From positions 620,001 to 684,000 of the forward strand of contig NZ_BMXJ01000002.1 of the NCBI RefSeq assembly GCF_014651695.1: a stretch of DNA of 64,000 nucleotides, given 5' to 3'. A program made the position numbers and the translations under genes. This DNA comes from Nocardiopsis terrae. Lineage in GTDB: Bacteria; Actinomycetota; Actinomycetes; Streptosporangiales; Streptosporangiaceae. Of the stretch, positions 18,025-27,008 are shown one piece after another. The number at the start of each line of letters is the position of its first letter. Within the stretch, counting starts at the first letter, position 1. The notes beneath the pieces were generated by a model. It saw only the letters and a list, made by a program, of their open reading frames with translations. It made no database searches and was not told where the DNA came from.

Positions 18025-19647
18025 ATGGACACCGACGTCCCCGGCTCATCCGGACCGGAACTGAAGGAGTACACCGCTCTGCTGAGGCGCCGCTGGCGCC
18101 TGGTGGGCGCCGGGGTGCTCGGCGGGCTGGTCCTCGCCACCGCCGGGGTGGTCGCCGTTCCGTCGACCTACACCTCGACCGCCGCCGTACAGGTCCGCCC
18201 GACCGGAATGGCCGAGTTCACCGGGGAGCGGTCCGGCCGCCTGACCGGTGACGTCAACCTGGACAGCGAGGCCCAGGTCGTACTCTCCGACCAGGTCACC
18301 ACCGTCATGGCCGGTTCCCTGCCCGGCGACCCCGCCCCCGCGGACCTGCGCCAGCGGATCGACGTGACCGTCCCCTCCAACAGCAACATCCTCGAACTCC
18401 ACTACTCCGACCGCTCACCCGAGGCCGCACGGGAAGGGGCCGACGCCCTCGCCGCCGCCTACCTCGAGCACCGGGGCGAACAGGCGCGGTCCCTCATCAG
18501 CGGCCGGTTGGACGCGCTGCGCGGGGAACAGGAGGGGCTCTACGAGAGGCTGTCCGACCTGACCGCGGAGAACGCCGGGGCGGTCGGCGCGGACCGGGTC
18601 AGCGCCGACGCCCAGGCCGAGGCGGTACGCCAGGAGATCAGCGACCTCGGCAACGGCATCAGCCCGCTGAGCGCCCTCCGCGAGACGGTCTCCCCCGGAC
18701 AGGTCATCACCCCGGCCGGCCTGCCCGAGGCCCCCACCGCCCCCGCGCCCCTCCTGTGGCTGGTCGCGGGCGCCGCCCTCGGTCTGGTCGCCGGACTCCT
18801 CGCCGCCCTGGTCCGCGACCGCCTGGACCCGCGCGTGCACGACACCGAGGACACCGCACGGATCGGCTCCGTCCCCGTCCTGCTGGAACTGTCCGGCTCC
18901 GGCCCGCCCACCGAAGCGGACCCGGACGGCCAGCGCGCCAACGGGTTCGCGCACCTGGTCCGCGCCCGCCTCGCCGACCGGGAGACCGGCCGCGTCGTCC
19001 TGGTCACCGGGACCGCCCCGGGGCGCTCGGGCTCCGCCGCCGCGGTGAACCTGGCGGCGGCCCTCGCCCGGACCGGCTCCGAGACCCTGTTGGTCTGCGC
19101 CGACCCGCGCACCGGCACCGTCGGCGAGCTGCTCGGGCTGGCCGAGGGCCCCGGCCTCGCCGAGATCCTGGTCGACGGCGAGGACCCGGCTGGACTGGAG
19201 GTCCGCCCCGCCGCCGTTCCGCGCCTACGGGTGCTGCGCAACGGGCGTGCCGGAACGGCCGCGCCGGTCCAGAGCAGCGCCGCGGAACTGGTGGAGCTGC
19301 TGCGCGGCCACGCCGAGTTCGTGGTGGTCGTCACCGCCGCGTTCGGTGAGAGCGCGGACGCCCACGCTCTGGCCGCCTCCGCCGACCTGCTCCTGCCCGT
19401 GGTCGAGCTGGGCCGGAGCCGCCGCACGGACCTGGTCGGCACGGTAACCGCCGGAGCCCGGTTCGGCGTCACCGTCCCGGGCGCGATCACCGTCCCGCGC
19501 CAGCCGGGACCGGACCCCGTTCCGACCGCACCCGCCGCGCCGCGACCCGTGCCTCCGGCCCCGCGCGAACCCAGCGGCTCCGGTACCGCCGAGGACGTTC
19601 CGGTCCCCGCCGACCACGAGGCCGCACCCGCCGGGTCCCGGCGTTGA
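18025..19647 (+). CDS. Wzz-like chain-length protein with degenerate BY-kinase domain
   Basis: A 540-residue protein for exopolysaccharide assembly. A Wzz domain begins at residue 12 (LKEYTALLRRRWRLVGAGVL); membrane helices lie at about 25-46 and 240-262, around an extracytoplasmic loop with coiled-coil character. The cytoplasmic part resembles bacterial tyrosine kinases, but the Walker A loop reads TGTAPGRSGSAAA (about 327-339) with no GKS/T, and the Walker A' Asp stretch is CADPRTG. The C-terminal tail is Pro-rich and has no Tyr cluster. So it probably controls chain length without kinase activity. AGAGGA lies 5 bases before ATG 18025. It overlaps the next gene by TTGA. Confidence 0.8.
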   Translation: MDTDVPGSSGPELKEYTALLRRRWRLVGAGVLGGLVLATAGVVAVPSTYTSTAAVQVRPTGMAEFTGERSGRLTGDVNLDSEAQVVLSDQVTTVMAGSLPGDPAPADLRQRIDVTVPSNSNILELHYSDRSPEAAREGADALAAAYLEHRGEQARSLISGRLDALRGEQEGLYERLSDLTAENAGAVGADRVSADAQAEAVRQEISDLGNGISPLSALRETVSPGQVITPAGLPEAPTAPAPLLWLVAGAALGLVAGLLAALVRDRLDPRVHDTEDTARIGSVPVLLELSGSGPPTEADPDGQRANGFAHLVRARLADRETGRVVLVTGTAPGRSGSAAAVNLAAALARTGSETLLVCADPRTGTVGELLGLAEGPGLAEILVDGEDPAGLEVRPAAVPRLRVLRNGRAGTAAPVQSSAAELVELLRGHAEFVVVVTAAFGESADAHALAASADLLLPVVELGRSRRTDLVGTVTAGARFGVTVPGAITVPRQPGPDPVPTAPAAPRPVPPAPREPSGSGTAEDVPVPADHEAAPAGSRR

Positions 19648-21056
19648 CCGGCCGTGGCACCGCCGCACCGGGCCCGTCCGCGCCCGGTACGGCCTGGCAC
19701 CCCCTACCGGGACGCGAAGCCGCCCCGGTCACCGGGTGGCCGCTGGTGTGGCTGCTGGCCGGCTACCCGCTGTGGTGGGCGCTGGGCATGGGCCAGTTCG
19801 CGTACTGGCTGTTCGCCGTGCCGATGCTGGCCGAACTGGTGCGCCGCCACCGGACGGTGGGGCTGCGGGTCCCGCCCGGGTTCTGGCTGTGGGGGCTCTT
19901 CCTGGTGTGGACGGTCCTCGGCCTGGCGCTGATCCCGCTGGAGATGCCCGGGACGGTCCCGGACAGCGGCGGCTACCCAGGGGCCCTGCTGCGGGTGGTC
20001 AACTACCTCGTCCTGACCGTGCTGCTGCTCTACGCGGGCAACCTGACCGAGCGCGAACTCCCCGTGCGGCTGGTCGTGTGGTCCCTGGCGGTGCTGTGCC
20101 TGACCACGATCGCCGGGGGCTACCTCGGGATGCTCGCGCCCCGGTTCGAGTTCACGGCCCCGATGGAGTACCTGGTCCCGGGACCGCTGGCCGCCGACCC
20201 CTACGTGCAGACACTGATCCACCCGGCCTCGGCGCAGATCATGGACGTCTTCGGCGGTGTCGAGACGCCCCGCCCGAAGGCGCCCTGGGAGTACACCAAC
20301 GTCTGGGGCTACATGCTGTCCCTGCTGTTGGTCTGGGTGGTGGTGGGCTGGGTCGCCGGGGGCTCGGGGTGGTCCCGTCTGGGCGCCCTGGCCGCGATCG
20401 CGCTGGCCGTGGTCCCGATCGTGTACTCCCTGAACCGTGCGCTCTGGGCCGGGTTGGCGCTGTCGCTGGCGTTCGGTGCCGCACAGGCGCTGCGCCGGGG
20501 GCGGGTCGTCCTGGTCGGGGCCGGGGCGGTCGCCGTGGTCGCGGTCCTGCTCGCCCTGGCCCTGTCGCCGCTGGCCGAGGTCGTACGGGCCCGTGCGGAG
20601 AACCCGCACAGCGACGACGGCCGGGCGGCGACCAACATCGCGTCCGTGGAGGCCGCGAACCTGTCCCCGGTGGTCGGTTGGGGTACCACCCGCGAGAGTC
20701 TGGGCAGCTCGGAATCGATCGCCGTGGGCCCCACCCCCGGCTGTCCGGGCTGCGGTCAGCACGTCATCGGCAACGCCGGACAACTGTGGATGACCCTCAT
20801 CGCCAGCGGCTGGGTGGGCGCCTTCCTGCTCTTCGCGTTCTTCGCGCGGGTGGCCTGGCGCTACCGGGCCGCCTCGACGGCGGTCGGGCAGGGCGCCCTG
20901 CTCACCGTCCTGCTTCTGTTCTGGTACATGTTCTTCTACGTCGCGCTCATGTCCCCGCTCGCCGTCACCATGACCGCCGTCGCCCTGCTCTGGCGGTGCG
21001 AGGAACCGGTGCTCCGAAGTCGCGGGACCGCGCGCACCGGCGGAGGTGCCTGGTGA
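19644..21056 (+). CDS. O-antigen ligase/polymerase (Wzy/WaaL-like) membrane protein
   Basis: A 470-residue polytopic protein with about ten to eleven hydrophobic segments. A large outer loop between the early and late helices, the NRALWAGLALSLAFG stretch near residue 265 and the late loop with VVGWGTTRESLG fit the Wzy_C/O-antigen ligase family, which joins or polymerises repeat units on the outer face of the membrane. The start is taken as the TTG that overlaps the preceding stop (TTGA), which is a coupling signal. The late loop also holds a CPGC motif (PTPGCPGCGQH), unusual for the family and possibly a disulfide. Which reaction it performs cannot be decided. Confidence 0.75.
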   Translation: MTGRGTAAPGPSAPGTAWHPLPGREAAPVTGWPLVWLLAGYPLWWALGMGQFAYWLFAVPMLAELVRRHRTVGLRVPPGFWLWGLFLVWTVLGLALIPLEMPGTVPDSGGYPGALLRVVNYLVLTVLLLYAGNLTERELPVRLVVWSLAVLCLTTIAGGYLGMLAPRFEFTAPMEYLVPGPLAADPYVQTLIHPASAQIMDVFGGVETPRPKAPWEYTNVWGYMLSLLLVWVVVGWVAGGSGWSRLGALAAIALAVVPIVYSLNRALWAGLALSLAFGAAQALRRGRVVLVGAGAVAVVAVLLALALSPLAEVVRARAENPHSDDGRAATNIASVEAANLSPVVGWGTTRESLGSSESIAVGPTPGCPGCGQHVIGNAGQLWMTLIASGWVGAFLLFAFFARVAWRYRAASTAVGQGALLTVLLLFWYMFFYVALMSPLAVTMTAVALLWRCEEPVLRSRGTARTGGGAW

Positions 21057-22276
21057 ACAGCGAGACCACCTATCTGACCGACCTCGCGGCGGTGCTGTGG
21101 CCCTGCGGGGGCCTGCTCGGCCCGGACGACGGCACCGTGCGGCGGATGGCCCACCGGAACCGGGGCAACCAGTACCTTCCGGTGCCCAACGCGCACAACC
21201 CGCGGGTGATCCTGCCGGCCCACAACCGTTCGGCGGCCGCCCGCGGCATCACCTCCTTCTCCCAGGGGCACTCCCTGCGGGAGCGGTTGCGGACACTACT
21301 CCTGACCAGTGCGTTCGCCACCGGGATCGCTCCACTGCTGCTGCGCGACCGGCTGTACGTGGGTGCGGGTCCGGGGATCGAGCACGCGCTCAGCGCCGCC
21401 CTGGACCGCGATCTCGCCATCGCGATCCACGTGGGTCCGCCGCGTGCCAACCGCAAACCGGTCCTGCTGCTGCTCACACCGGGCGGACGAACCATCGGTT
21501 ACGCCAAGGTAGCCATCAACGACCTCACCTCCCGTCTGGTACGGGCGGAGACCCGGGCCCTGCGCCACCTCGCGGAGTCCAGGCTCCGGGACGTGACCGT
21601 GCCGCGCCTGCTCTACGACGGCGAGTGGAACGGCCACCCCCTGCTGGTCCAGGAGGCGCTGCCGGTCGGGGACCAGACCGACCGGCCCACCCGGCACCAG
21701 CTGCTGCGCTGCGTCACCCAGATCGTGGGGCTGGCACGGGTGCGGGAGCGCAGACTCTCGGCGAGCCCCTACCGACGGTCGCTGGACGAGCGCATCGCCA
21801 AGCTCGGTGCCCGCCCCGAGGCCGCTCCCCTGCGTGCCGCGCTCCACCGCCTACCGGACGTGTCGCTGCCCTTCGGGGCCTGGCACGGGGACCTGACCAG
21901 GTGGAACATCGCCAGCACGGCGCGGAGGGCGTTCGTGTGGGACTGGGAGCGGCTCGCCATGGACGCGCCCGCCGGGTTCGACGCCCTGCACTACGACCTC
22001 AACGAGTCCGTTCAGGCCGGGGTGCACCCGGGCGTCCACCGCTGGTTGGACACCGGTTCCCGGCTGCTGCGCGATCCGCTGCTGGCGGAGAGCGGACTGC
22101 GGGAGCACGCCGTCTCCACCGTGATGGCGCTGTACCTGATCGACCTCGCCACCCGTTACCTCCACGACCGCCAGTCGGAGAGCGGAAACGACCTCGCCGC
22201 CGTTGACGACTGGTTGCTGCCGGCGCTGGAGGGGCTCCAGGACAGAGCCGCGCACGAGGCGGCCCACGCCGTGTGA
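21053..22276 (+). CDS. APH/choline kinase-fold phosphotransferase in the polysaccharide locus
   Basis: A 407-residue protein. The C-terminal half has the aminoglycoside phosphotransferase/choline kinase motifs WHGDLTRWNIAS near residue 282 (catalytic Asp and Asn) and FVWDWERLAMDAPAGFDALH near 298 (metal Asp). The N-terminal third, with NRGNQYLPVPNAHNPRVILP, is not an obvious kinase lobe, though a Lys in GYAKVAIND near 152 could be the ATP-binding one. It overlaps the ligase gene by GTGA with GGAGG upstream. A role in phosphorylating a sugar or a glycan substituent of the polymer is inferred from position only; antibiotic resistance is less likely. Confidence 0.65.
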   Translation: MNSETTYLTDLAAVLWPCGGLLGPDDGTVRRMAHRNRGNQYLPVPNAHNPRVILPAHNRSAAARGITSFSQGHSLRERLRTLLLTSAFATGIAPLLLRDRLYVGAGPGIEHALSAALDRDLAIAIHVGPPRANRKPVLLLLTPGGRTIGYAKVAINDLTSRLVRAETRALRHLAESRLRDVTVPRLLYDGEWNGHPLLVQEALPVGDQTDRPTRHQLLRCVTQIVGLARVRERRLSASPYRRSLDERIAKLGARPEAAPLRAALHRLPDVSLPFGAWHGDLTRWNIASTARRAFVWDWERLAMDAPAGFDALHYDLNESVQAGVHPGVHRWLDTGSRLLRDPLLAESGLREHAVSTVMALYLIDLATRYLHDRQSESGNDLAAVDDWLLPALEGLQDRAAHEAAHAV

Positions 22277-22426
22277 GCCCCTGCCCGCGGGCGGGAGCCA
22301 CCGCGGCGGCCGACACAACCGCACGCACGGCGCCGACTATCCGAGCGGCGCGACCCAAGCACCGACACCCGCAGCGCCGGCCCCCGCCCCAGGGGAACGC
22401 CGGCGCCCACACCGAAGGAGCTCGCG

Positions 22427-23302
22427 ATGCCCCGGGCCACCTCTGCTCTGAGCCGCCTCGCCGCCCCGGCCAGGCGTGCCCTGCTACCGATCGCCGACGG
22501 CCTGGGCGGTGTGACCAGCACCGCCCGGGCCCTGCCCGACTTCCTCATCTGCGGGGCCCAGCGTTCGGGCACCACCTCGCTGTTCAAGGCCCTGTCCCAG
22601 CACCCGGCGGCGACCGGCCCCGTCCTGCGCAAGGGGGTCCACTACTTCGACACCGGCCACCACAACGGGCTGGGCTGGTACCGCTCGCACTTCCCCCTGC
22701 GCGCCAGCCTGCGGGCCCGCCGGGGGCGGCCCCGGATCAGGGCGTTCGAGTCCAGCCCGTACTACCTCTTCCACCCCCTGGCCGCCGAACGGATCGCCCG
22801 TGAACTGCCCCGGGTGCGGGTCGTGGTGATCCTGCGCGACCCGGTCGAGCGCGCCTACTCCGCGCACGCCCACGAGAGCGCGCGCGGGTTCGAGACGGAG
22901 CCGTTCGCCCGGGCGGTCGAGCTGGAGGACAAGCGGCTGGCCGGTACCGAGGAGCGGCTGGTGGCGGATCCCGGCCACCACTCGCACTCCCACCAGCACC
23001 ACGGGTACGTGGCCCGGGGCCGCTACGTCGACCAGCTGGTCAGGATGGAACGGCACCTGGGCCGCGAGCGCATGCACGTGGTGGACTACGCCGACCTGTT
23101 CGACGGCACCCCCCGGGCCCTGGGCGGGATCGTCCGGTTCCTCGGCCTGCCGCCGGGACCGGAGACCGCTCCGGGCCGCCACAACGCCCGTAAACGCGCG
23201 GTCATGCCCGACTCCCTGCGCGCCGAGCTCACCGAGCGGTTCGCCGACAGCGACGCCCGTCTCGCCGACTGGTGGGGGCGCACCCCCTCGTGGCGCGCGT
23301 GA
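22427..23302 (+). CDS. PAPS-dependent carbohydrate sulfotransferase (heparan-type)
   Basis: Transfers sulfate from PAPS to a sugar hydroxyl. The 291-residue protein has the 5'-phosphosulfate loop CGAQRSGTTSLFKALSQHP at residues 42-60, a likely catalytic Lys in VLRKGVHYFD near 71, the 3'-phosphate motif VVVILRDPVERAYSAHAHES near 131-150, and a late GRYVDQLVRMERHLGRERM block, the layout of Sulfotransfer_1 enzymes such as heparan N-deacetylase/sulfotransferases. AAGGAG stands upstream of the ATG. The 150 bases before it (22277-22426) hold no gene. CysDN and CysQ on the facing arm supply the donor and clear the product. Confidence 0.88.
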   Translation: MPRATSALSRLAAPARRALLPIADGLGGVTSTARALPDFLICGAQRSGTTSLFKALSQHPAATGPVLRKGVHYFDTGHHNGLGWYRSHFPLRASLRARRGRPRIRAFESSPYYLFHPLAAERIARELPRVRVVVILRDPVERAYSAHAHESARGFETEPFARAVELEDKRLAGTEERLVADPGHHSHSHQHHGYVARGRYVDQLVRMERHLGRERMHVVDYADLFDGTPRALGGIVRFLGLPPGPETAPGRHNARKRAVMPDSLRAELTERFADSDARLADWWGRTPSWRA

Positions 23303-24846
23303 CCTCGACGCGAGCCCCCTCCCCGGCGGGCCCCGGCGGTCTCCGCGACCGCGGCCTCGGGCGGATCCTGCGCGGCGGGGCGGTCAACATGGCGGGTGCC
23401 GTGGTGGGTGCCGCCCTCAACCTCGCGCTGATCGTGGCGATCACCCGGGCGTTCTCGCAGGAGACGGCGGGGCTGCTGTTCTCGGCCACGTCGGTGTTCC
23501 TGATCACGGCCGCGGTGGCCAACGCGGGCGCCCCGGACGGTCTGGTGTACTTCATCGCCCGGCTGCGGGTGTTCGGCCGTCCCGGCGGTGTCCCGGCGCT
23601 GCTGCGGCTGGCGCTGGGCCCCGCGGTCCTGGCGGCCTGCCTGGTCTCCGTACTGCTGGTGGTCCTCGCCCGGCCGCTGGCGGACGCCCTGGGTCCGCAG
23701 GAGGCCGCCGCCTACCTGCGGCTGCTCGCGCTCTTCCTGCCGTTCGCGGTGCTCACCGACTCCGTGCTGGCGGCGACCCGCGCCCACCACGACATGTCGG
23801 TCACGGTCCTGGTGGACAAGGTGGGCCGTCCGCTGGCACAGCTGGGCCTGGTCGCGATGATCGCGCTCTCCGGTTCCGCCGGGTTCCTCGCCCTGGCCTG
23901 GGCCGGACCGTACCTGCCCGCGGCGGTGCTGGCCTGGTTCTGGCTCGGCCGGATCGTGCGCGGGGCAGAGGCCGCGCCCTCGCCCGGGGACGTCTCCCCG
24001 GCGGTGGAGGAGCGGAGCGGGCCGGGAGACCGTCAGGAGCGGGTCACCCCGGCGGAGTTCTGGTCGTTCGCGCTGCCCCGGGCCCTGGGCGGGGTCGCCC
24101 AGGCCGGGGTCCAACGGGGCGGTGTGGTCATGGTGGCGCTGCTGCACGGACTGACCGGCGCGGCGGTGTTCACCGCGGCCACCCGGATCATGGTCGTCGG
24201 TCAGTTCTGCACCCAGGCGGTGCTGTACACGGCCCAGCCCCGGTTCGCGGAACTGCTGGCCGCCGGGGAGCACGGATCGGTGCGCGCGCTGTACCAGGCG
24301 GGGACCTCCTGGCTGGTCTGTCTCAACTGGCCGCTGTACCTGTCGGCGCTGATGTTCGCGCCCGAGGTGATGCGGCTGTTCGGCACCGGGTACTCCGCGG
24401 GGGCGACTGCACTGGTCGTGGTGTGCGCGGGCCAGCTGGCCGCCTCGGTGCTGGGGATGGGCGACCTCGTCCTGACGATGACCGGGCGGACCGGGTTGAA
24501 CCTGCTCAACAACGTGATGTCGCTCCTGGCCAGCGTCGTGGCCGGTGTCCTGCTGGTGCCCTCACACGGGGCCGCGGGCGCGGCGGGGGCCCTGGTGGTC
24601 GCCGTACTGGTCCGCAAACTCCTGCCGTTGTGGCAGCTGAGGTCCCTCGTGGTGCTGCACCCGTTCAGCCGGCCGGTGCTGGTGGCGACCGGTAGCGCCC
24701 TGCTGTGGTTCGGAGCCCTGCCGGTGCTGCTGGAGGCGGTGGCCGGCCCGGGTGTGCCGACGCTGATCGCGGGGGTGCTCGCGGGGGCGGCCGGTCACCT
24801 GTGCACGGTCTGGCTCGCGCGCGGGCACCTGGAACCGCGGAGGTGA
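23299..24846 (+). CDS. Wzx-like polysaccharide flippase (MOP superfamily)
   Basis: A 515-residue membrane protein with about 12-14 helices. The early GAVNMAGAVVGAALNLALIV and RAFSQETAGLLFSATSVFLI stretch is typical of Wzx/RfbX flippases, which move lipid-linked repeat units across the membrane. A soluble loop rich in Glu/Pro lies around residue 230-250. The start is set at the GTG that overlaps the sulfotransferase stop (GTGA), matching the other junctions in this operon; a GTG 27 bases earlier is also in frame. With the Wzz- and Wzy-like genes it makes a complete Wzx/Wzy export route. Confidence 0.8.
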   Translation: MTSTRAPSPAGPGGLRDRGLGRILRGGAVNMAGAVVGAALNLALIVAITRAFSQETAGLLFSATSVFLITAAVANAGAPDGLVYFIARLRVFGRPGGVPALLRLALGPAVLAACLVSVLLVVLARPLADALGPQEAAAYLRLLALFLPFAVLTDSVLAATRAHHDMSVTVLVDKVGRPLAQLGLVAMIALSGSAGFLALAWAGPYLPAAVLAWFWLGRIVRGAEAAPSPGDVSPAVEERSGPGDRQERVTPAEFWSFALPRALGGVAQAGVQRGGVVMVALLHGLTGAAVFTAATRIMVVGQFCTQAVLYTAQPRFAELLAAGEHGSVRALYQAGTSWLVCLNWPLYLSALMFAPEVMRLFGTGYSAGATALVVVCAGQLAASVLGMGDLVLTMTGRTGLNLLNNVMSLLASVVAGVLLVPSHGAAGAAGALVVAVLVRKLLPLWQLRSLVVLHPFSRPVLVATGSALLWFGALPVLLEAVAGPGVPTLIAGVLAGAAGHLCTVWLARGHLEPRR

Positions 24847-24916
24847 CCCGGGTCTTCGCTCTCCTGTGCACCCCGTACCCACAATCGAACACTCACAGCG
24901 ATGGACTGATCACGAG

Positions 24917-25375
24917 ATGTCTGCACGACCGGTTCTCCTGGTGGCCTCCAGCGGAGGCCACCTCACCCAACTGCGCTCGTTGCGTCCCTGGTGGCGGGAG
25001 CGGGAACGCGTGTGGGTCACCTTCCGCACCACGGACGCCGAGTCAGCGCTGGCCGGGGAGTCGGTGCGCTGGGCCCACCACCCCACCACCAGGAACGTCG
25101 GCAACCTGCTGCGCAACACCGTTCTGGCCCTGCGGGTGATGCGCGCACAGCGCCCCGCGGTGGTGGTCAGCACCGGGGCCGGGGTCGCCCTGCCGTTCTT
25201 CGTCCTGGCCTGGCTGACGCGTGTCCCCACCGTCTACATCGAGGTCTACGACCGCATCGACACCCCCACCCTCACCGCCAGGCTCTGCAAGCCCTTCACC
25301 CGCCTGTTCCTCGCCCAGTGGGAGGAACAGCGTTCGTTCATGCCGACCGCCATCACCGTAGGACCGCTCCTGTGA
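24917..25375 (+). CDS. Alg14-like glycosyltransferase subunit (PssD/EpsE type)
   Basis: A 152-residue protein that begins ARPVLLVASSGGHLTQLRSL, the Alg14/PssD signature with the Gly-rich loop SSGGHL at residues 11-16, and continues with VVVSTGAGVALPF and PTVYIEVYDRIDTPT. Alg14-type subunits anchor the catalytic Alg13-type partner to the membrane and help bind the lipid acceptor; together they add the second sugar to a lipid-linked unit. The partner is the N-terminal half of the next gene, joined by a GTGA overlap. The ribosome site is poor. There are 70 bases between it and the flippase stop. Confidence 0.82.
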   Translation: MSARPVLLVASSGGHLTQLRSLRPWWRERERVWVTFRTTDAESALAGESVRWAHHPTTRNVGNLLRNTVLALRVMRAQRPAVVVSTGAGVALPFFVLAWLTRVPTVYIEVYDRIDTPTLTARLCKPFTRLFLAQWEEQRSFMPTAITVGPLL

Positions 25376-26877
25376 CCGAACAGACCGCACGCTCCGCACA
25401 CCGCCCCGACGGCAGCGACCACCCCGACGTGGTGGTCAGCCTGGGCACCGACCACCACGCGTTCGACCGACTGGTGCGCTGGGCCGACGACTACGCGCGC
25501 CGCCGCCCTGACCTGCGCGTCCTCGTCCAGCACGGACACAGTTCAGCCCCGGAGAGGGCCTCGGGGACCCCGTTCCTGCCCGGAGAGGAGCTGTCCGGGG
25601 CGATGCGCGGGGCGACCGTGGTCGTCACGCACGGCGGCCCCGGAACCATCACCCAGGCCCGGGCCGCCGGACACCTGCCCGTCGTGGTCGCCCGGGACCC
25701 CGAACTGGAGGAGCACGTGGACGACCACCAGCTGTTGTTCGTCCGGCGGGTGGAGGAGGCGGGCCGGGTGCACGCCTGCTCGACCGCCCAACAGCTGCAC
25801 GCGTTCCTCGACAGGGCGCTGGCCTCCCCCGAGGACTTCCGGGTGGACCCCGGGTCCGACGACGGACCCGACCGCGCCGCGCTGCGCGCGGGCGAGCTGA
25901 TCGACCTGCTCACCGACGGCGGGCAGGACGGCGCGGCCCCGGCGACCGTGGCCCCCGACCCGGCCGACACCTGGCCCGCGGTGACGGTGGTCGTGCCCAC
26001 CCGGGACCGCCCCGAACTGCTGCGCCGCACCCTGCGGGCGATCGTCGAGCAGGACTACCCGGGGCGGATCACCACCATCGTGGTGTTCGACAACGACCAG
26101 CCCGACCCCTCGCTCGCCCACGCCGAGGGCGACCGCCCCGTCCGGGTGGTGACCAACACGCTCACCCCGGGGCTGGCCGGGGCCCGCAACACCGGTGTGC
26201 TGGGCGCCGACACCGACCTCGTGGCCTTCTGTGACGACGACGACACCTGGATGCCCGAGAAGCTCCGGGCGCAGGTGGAGGTGATGCGCGCGGAGCCGGG
26301 GACCGACATGGTGTGCTGCGGCATCCAGGTGGTCTACGACAAGGTGGAGTCGGAGCGGGTCCTGGACCGGACCAGCGTCACCTTCGGCGACCTGCTGAGG
26401 TCCCGCCTGACCGAGCTGCACCCGTCGACCTTCCTGATCCGCCGCGGGGCGATGATCGGCGGTTGCGGGACGGTGAGCGAGGAGATCCCCGGCAGTTACG
26501 CGGAGGACTACGAGCTGCTCCTGCGGTTGGCGCGGCGGGGCCCGATCCGCAACATCCCCGAGCCCGGCGTGCGGGTGCTGTGGCACCGCAAGTCCTTCTT
26601 CTCCGAGCGGTGGCAGACCATCTCCACCGCGTTGCGCTGGCTGCTGGAGCGCTACCCGGAGTTCGCCCTGGTACCGAGCGGCTACGCCCGGGTCGCGGGG
26701 CAGATCGCGTTCGCCGAGGCGGCCGCCGGCCGGCGCGGCCGGGCGCTGGGGTGGATCGGGCGGACCCTGCGCAGGCGGCCGGTGGAGGGGCGGGCCTACC
26801 TGGCCCTGCTGGTGGTCTGCGGGTTTCCGGCGGGCTGGGTCCTGCGCCTGCTGCACCTGCGCGGCAGAGGCCTGTAG
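25372..26877 (+). CDS. Fusion of Alg13-like glycosyltransferase subunit and family-2 glycosyltransferase
   Basis: A 501-residue two-domain enzyme. Residues about 15-180 match the Alg13/PssE catalytic subunit (VVVSLGTDHHAFDRL, THGGPGTITQARAAGHLPVVVARD), which binds the UDP-sugar. After an acidic linker, residues about 203-500 form a GT-A family-2 transferase: TVVVPTRDRPELLRRTLRAI, the nucleotide-binding FCDDDDTWMPEKL near 286, and SYAEDYELLLRLARRG near 378 with the likely catalytic Asp. A hydrophobic C-terminus may touch the membrane. So one chain could add two successive sugars. GTGA overlap with the Alg14-like gene. I know of no standard family with this fusion. Confidence 0.8.
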   Translation: MTEQTARSAHRPDGSDHPDVVVSLGTDHHAFDRLVRWADDYARRRPDLRVLVQHGHSSAPERASGTPFLPGEELSGAMRGATVVVTHGGPGTITQARAAGHLPVVVARDPELEEHVDDHQLLFVRRVEEAGRVHACSTAQQLHAFLDRALASPEDFRVDPGSDDGPDRAALRAGELIDLLTDGGQDGAAPATVAPDPADTWPAVTVVVPTRDRPELLRRTLRAIVEQDYPGRITTIVVFDNDQPDPSLAHAEGDRPVRVVTNTLTPGLAGARNTGVLGADTDLVAFCDDDDTWMPEKLRAQVEVMRAEPGTDMVCCGIQVVYDKVESERVLDRTSVTFGDLLRSRLTELHPSTFLIRRGAMIGGCGTVSEEIPGSYAEDYELLLRLARRGPIRNIPEPGVRVLWHRKSFFSERWQTISTALRWLLERYPEFALVPSGYARVAGQIAFAEAAAGRRGRALGWIGRTLRRRPVEGRAYLALLVVCGFPAGWVLRLLHLRGRGL

Positions 26878-27008
26878 CGGCGGCGTCCGCGGGGCGGACC
26901 GGCAGCCGCGGGCCGAAAACCCGGTGGCTCCGGTCCGGGCCCGTTCGATAACCTCACGGGCGGCCCCGCACGGGGCGCAGGCACCGGAGCGGACCAGGGG
27001 ACAGCGCC

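Noticed and set aside
18025..19647. Annotation as an active bacterial tyrosine kinase.
   Set aside because: The Walker A Lys and the C-terminal Tyr cluster are absent.
21053..22276. Annotation as aminoglycoside resistance phosphotransferase.
   Set aside because: The fold motif is shared by many small-molecule kinases, and the overlap with polymer genes favours another substrate.
23272..23298. Earlier GTG start for the flippase.
   Set aside because: The GTG at 23299 forms the same four-base stop/start overlap found at the other junctions of the operon; the earlier one would overlap 31 bases with the sulfotransferase gene.
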